From contig JACQFT010000005.1 in assembly GCA_016199925.1 (NCBI GenBank), forward strand, positions 1 to 54,587: a stretch of DNA of 54,587 nucleotides, in the 5' to 3' direction. The notes under the pieces were generated by a model, which was not told the origin of the DNA, searched no databases, and worked only from the letters and a program-made list of their open reading frames with translations. Both the position numbers and the translations under genes were made by a program. Below are positions 51,620-54,587 of this stretch, one piece after another (position 1 is the first letter of the stretch; each line of letters starts with the position of its first letter). This stretch comes from Opitutia bacterium. Lineage in GTDB: Bacteria > Verrucomicrobiota > Verrucomicrobiia > Opitutales > Opitutaceae.

Positions 51620-52759
51620 ATGCCTGACCGCCCGCTCAAGATCGGCATCACCTGCTACCCGTCCGTCGGCGGCAGCGGCATCCTCGCGTCGGAACTCGGC
51701 GAGGAACTGGCGGCACGCGGCCACGAGATTCATTTCATCAGCTCCGAGCCGCCGTTCCGGATGCCGGCCGGCCACCCGCGCGTCTTCTTCCACCCGGTCG
51801 TGGTCAACAGCTACAATCTTTTCACGTAGCCCGACTACACGCTGCCGCTCTCGGTGAAGATGGCCGAGGTCAGCCGCGACTACGGGCTCGATGTGCTGCA
51901 CGTCCACTACGCCGTGCCGCACGCGACCGCCGCGTTTCTCGCCCGCTCGATGCTGCACCAGGAGCACCGGCTGAAAATCATCACCACGCTGCACGGCACC
52001 GACACCACGCTGCTCGGCCGCGATCCCGGCTACGGCCCGGCCATCGCGCACGCGCTGGAAAATTCCGACGCCATCACCACCGTCTCGGCGTTCATGCGCC
52101 GGGAAACGGGCCGGCTCCTCGGCGTCAAACGGCCGATCGAGGTCATCCACAATTTCTACGAGCCCCACCCGCCGGGCCGCACCCGCGCCGAGGTCCGCCA
52201 CGAACTCGGCCTCGCCGACGGCGAGGCGCTGATCCTCCACCTCTCGAATCTCCGCGCGCTGAAGCGCATCGACCTCCTGCTTGCCACCGTCGCGGCCATC
52301 CGCCCGCGCGAGTCGTTCAAGCTCGTCATCCTCGCCGGCGATTCCTTCGCGCCGTTCCGCGCGGAAGTCGAGCGCCTCGGGCTCGCCGGCCGCGTCGTCG
52401 TGCGCGAGCGAGTGAACGACATCGACGACTACCTGAACGCGGCCGACCTCGGGCTGTTCACCTCCGAGGTGGAAAGTTTCTGCCTGAGCATCCTCGAGCT
52501 GATGAGCATCGGCGTGCCGAGCGTGGCGTTCGCGGTCGGCGGGATTCCGGAGGTGGTGGTCTCGGGCGAGAGCGGGGTGCTCGTGCCGTTCGGCGACCCG
52601 GCGGCGCTGACGCGCGCGGTCGAATCGCTCATCGCCGAGCCCGCGCGCCGGGCGGCGCTCGGCCGCGCCGCGCAACAACGGGCGCGCGCGCATTTCTCCG
52701 CCGCCGTGATCGTGCCGCGCTACGAGGCGCTGTATCGCCGCGTCTGCGCGGGCAAGTAA
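51620..52759 (+). pseudogene. bshA: BshA (N-acetyl-alpha-D-glucosaminyl L-malate synthase) with one in-frame amber codon
   Basis: A GT4 glycosyltransferase of 379 codons making GlcNAc-malate from UDP-GlcNAc and malate, the first bacillithiol step. The frame is continuous from ATG 51620 ([21 protein letters not shown]) except for a TAG at 51827-51829 after YNLFT. It goes on in the same frame as PDYTLPLSVKMAEVSRDYGLDVLHVHYAVPHA, matching the usual BshA order. The core GT motifs follow: TTLHGTDTTLLG, VSAFMRRET, EVESFCLSILELMSIGVPSVAF. A single C-to-G change from TAC (Tyr) would explain the stop. TAG is an ordinary terminator in this genome (deoA, the CPXCG gene), so recoding is unlikely. Either a recent mutation or a base error. 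Confidence 0.85.
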
Positions 52760-52876
52760 AGTTCCCCGGAGCAAGCTCCGGGGCCTTCCAGAAACTCGTC
52801 CACGGCATTTGTGGGAGCGACCTTGGTCGCGACCCGCGCACCCCCGCTGCGTCGCGTGCCAGCGCGCTCCCGCGGT
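52758..52876. repeat. palindromic repeats after bshA
   Basis: aagttccccggagcaagctccggggc (52757-52782, a strong hairpin) is followed by gtgggagcgaccttggtcgcgacc and gccagcgcgctcccgc, a diverged family B pair. The first hairpin may also terminate the bsh transcript. Confidence 0.55.
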
Positions 52877-52934
52877 CCAACCAAGCCGGCGCAAGCGCCG
52901 GGGGATCGAACCCATAGGAAGAACGCGGCCCAAG

Positions 52935-52963
52935 AAAAAGGCCGGGGCTCGCGGCCCCGGCCT
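52935..52963 (-). terminator. rho-independent terminator of the TonB-dependent receptor
   Basis: On the minus strand, AGGCCGGGGC/GCCCCGGCCT stem arms around a short loop are followed by a T run (from aaaaa at 52935-52939). It lies 25 bases after the receptor's stop. Confidence 0.88.
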
Positions 52964-52988
52964 CGGTCAACTCGCGGAATATTTCGCG

Positions 52989-54587
52989 TCAGAGTTTTTT
53001 CTCGAGGCCGAAGTAGACGAAGCGGCCGACGTCGGTGTAGAGGAACCCCGGGTAGCCGTTCGAGTTGCCGCCGCCGCCGGAGGCGAACGGCGGGTCTTTG
53101 TCGAACAAGTTGGTCACTCCGGCCGTCGCCTTCAGGTCGCTCCACCATGTGCGGTCTGCGCTGCTCTTCGAGGGGAAGAACGTGTAGGACATCTGCAGAT
53201 CGTAGAATATCGTCGATTTGACTTTGAAGGCGGTTCCGACCGGATCATCCGAGTCGGTGAAGTCCACGAAGCCGCCAGTGTAGTTCGCCGTCAAGCGGGT
53301 GTTGAAACCGTGGTAGTTCCACCCCACCCAGCCCTGGCCCTTCCACTTGAGGATGCCGTCGTCGCCGGGACTGGCGCGCGGGTCCTGCTGTCCGACGTAG
53401 TTGAACGAAGCGAGCGTCGGGGCGGTCTGATAGTCAAACCGGTTCAGCATGATCGCGTTCACCCCGGCCTCGAAACGACCGGCGCTCTCGGTCCGCCAAA
53501 TGTAACTCGTGGCGAGGTCGAGGCCGTTGACCTTGAAGTCGCCGACGTTGCCGAGCACTTGGCCGCTGCGCTGGATCTGCCACGCATCGACCGCGAGCGT
53601 GAAGCCTTCGAGCGCGCCCTTCGGCGACCAGACGACACCCAGGTTATACGATTTGCTCGTTTCGGACTGCAGCGCCTTGTTGCCGGTGACAGTCACGTTC
53701 TGCTCGGGCTCGAAATTGCCGGTCACCGGATCGGTGATGGGCGTGAGGCCCGCAACCTTGCCGGAGAAGAGCTGGTAGAGCGACGGTTCGGCGAAGCCCT
53801 TGCCCCAACTGGTGCGGAACACGAGGGTTTCGTCCTTCGGCATCCAGCGCAGGCCGATTTTCGGCACAAACGCGTGGCGGCTGCTCGTGAAGAACGACTC
53901 GTAACGAGCCGCGATGTTCAGCGAAAGAGCCTTCGCGAACCCGGCGGAATGTTTGTCGCTGAAGACCGGAATCTCCGCTTCCGCGAAGTAAGAGCCGATT
54001 TTGCGCTGGCGTTCAATCGGAGCCGCCGGAGGCGCGCCGAGAATGTCGCCGGCTTGCAGCGTCGAATCCGGCGCCTGGTTGATCGCCTCGCGGCGGAAGT
54101 CGACCCCGAGGGCGAAGCCGACGTCGCCGGCCGGCAAGGAGAAGAGCTCACCGGTGTTCAGACCCACTCCAGCATCGGCCATCGTGGAACTGTTTTCGTC
54201 GCGCTGGAAGTGAGTGGCGAAAGCCACCGGCACCGCGTTCGTCGGAATCGCGTTGCGGAAGAAGCCGAACGGGTTGTAGGGCGTCGTCGTGCCGATGAAG
54301 CTCGGGCTGGCGGGATTGAAAATCGGGTCGTTGGCGTTGAGCGCACGAAGGAAGCGCGACGTCGAAATCAACCGGATATTACTCTGATTCGTGATCGAGC
54401 TGAAACGGATCTTGGCGTCGAGGTTCCATTTGTCGGCGATGTTGTTGACCGTGACACCCTCGGTGAACGCGAAGGCGGTATTGCGGTTGTGGTAGATGCG
54501 ATTGCCGAATTCCGCCAAGCGAATGCGCGAGCCGCCCGAGATGTCCTGGTTGAACGGATTGAACGGATTGAACGCGCCCTGGGCCGC
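52989..54587 (-). CDS. TonB-dependent outer-membrane receptor, C-terminal part (cut by window edge)
   Basis: The frame is open from the right edge to the stop at 52989, giving 532 visible residues of a larger protein; the plug domain and signal peptide lie outside. Barrel signatures: RFSSITNQSNIRLISTSRFLRAL, GVDFRREAINQAPDSTLQAGDI (receptor loop), FVPKIGLRWMPKDETLVFRTSWGKGFAEPSLYQLF with the GKGFxxPS motif, QSETSKSYNLGVVWSPKGALEGFTLAVDAWQIQ, and a final strand DVGRFVYFGLEKKL. The N-terminal visible end repeats AFNPFNPF. Such receptors import siderophores, cobalamin or oligosaccharides; the substrate cannot be told. Confidence 0.92.
   Translation of the reverse strand, partial: AAQGAFNPFNPFNQDISGGSRIRLAEFGNRIYHNRNTAFAFTEGVTVNNIADKWNLDAKIRFSSITNQSNIRLISTSRFLRALNANDPIFNPASPSFIGTTTPYNPFGFFRNAIPTNAVPVAFATHFQRDENSSTMADAGVGLNTGELFSLPAGDVGFALGVDFRREAINQAPDSTLQAGDILGAPPAAPIERQRKIGSYFAEAEIPVFSDKHSAGFAKALSLNIAARYESFFTSSRHAFVPKIGLRWMPKDETLVFRTSWGKGFAEPSLYQLFSGKVAGLTPITDPVTGNFEPEQNVTVTGNKALQSETSKSYNLGVVWSPKGALEGFTLAVDAWQIQRSGQVLGNVGDFKVNGLDLATSYIWRTESAGRFEAGVNAIMLNRFDYQTAPTLASFNYVGQQDPRASPGDDGILKWKGQGWVGWNYHGFNTRLTANYTGGFVDFTDSDDPVGTAFKVKSTIFYDLQMSYTFFPSKSSADRTWWSDLKATAGVTNLFDKDPPFASGGGGNSNGYPGFLYTDVGRFVYFGLEKKL

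Noticed and set aside
51620-52759. UAG recoding (selenocysteine- or pyrrolysine-like) to explain the bshA stop
   Set aside because: TAG is used as an ordinary terminator by deoA and the CPXCG gene, the site is usually Tyr, and no recoding element is seen. A point mutation or base error is simpler.

Overview
The window is GC-rich, gene-dense bacterial DNA that fits a Gram-negative member of the Verrucomicrobia, most like the Opitutaceae. The pointers are a TonB-dependent receptor with an Asn/Pro/Phe-rich segment, an exopolysaccharide export set with an outer-membrane barrel, two DUF2911 proteins, a PIG-L/SSS/bacillithiol gene block, and many short palindromic repeats. The lineage is an inference from gene content; no rRNA is present. 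No complete phage, IS transposase or CRISPR array was seen.

Layout. 1-14.4 kb is mostly housekeeping: a CBS-domain protein (cut by the left edge), hrpA, a MobA-like transferase, deoA, tRNA-Leu followed by a DsbA-like protein and a small CPXCG protein, ada, cdd, aroC, an FMN reductase and tRNA-Arg. 14.4-25.1 kb carries rpsR, a Sua5-type tRNA modification gene, a three-gene polysaccharide export cluster (tyrosine kinase, Wza-like protein, outer-membrane barrel) divergent from a TPR membrane protein, then hisC, a HAD phosphatase, a methyltransferase and an SRPBCC protein. 25.1-30.4 kb is a rearranged pilT locus. An intact pilT is followed by toxin-antitoxin genes (DUF433, VapBC, a RelE pair) interleaved with two degraded copies of the pilT 5' end, then an NTF2-fold immunity-like gene and a second pilT paralogue that has lost its Walker B region.

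30.8-41.2 kb is accessory DNA: a VOC protein, a DEAD-box helicase, a degraded HtrA-like protease, a degraded ribonuclease G gene, a Fic gene lying between two copies of the ribonuclease G 3' end, and a 3.8-kb restriction-endonuclease/STAND-like NTPase gene with an internal out-of-frame deletion. About 1.4 kb of nearly gene-free repeat DNA follows. 41.2-54.6 kb carries a DsrE-like protein, two DUF2911 proteins, a large secreted PIG-L deacetylase, a two-part SSS transporter, and a bacillithiol-type block: a short BshC-like protein, BshB, and BshA with one in-frame amber codon. A TonB-dependent receptor runs off the right edge.

The most interesting signals are: (1) at least six insertions of several repeat families inside hrpA, all keeping the frame open; (2) toxin-type genes lying between duplicated fragments of housekeeping genes at two separate loci; (3) a compact BshC-like protein in a bsh block, followed by two nearly identical 27-bp AT-rich palindromes exactly 150 bp apart; and (4) a defence-like endonuclease/NTPase gene. 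Several genes are visibly decaying. Sequencing or assembly error cannot be excluded for the single-base cases.
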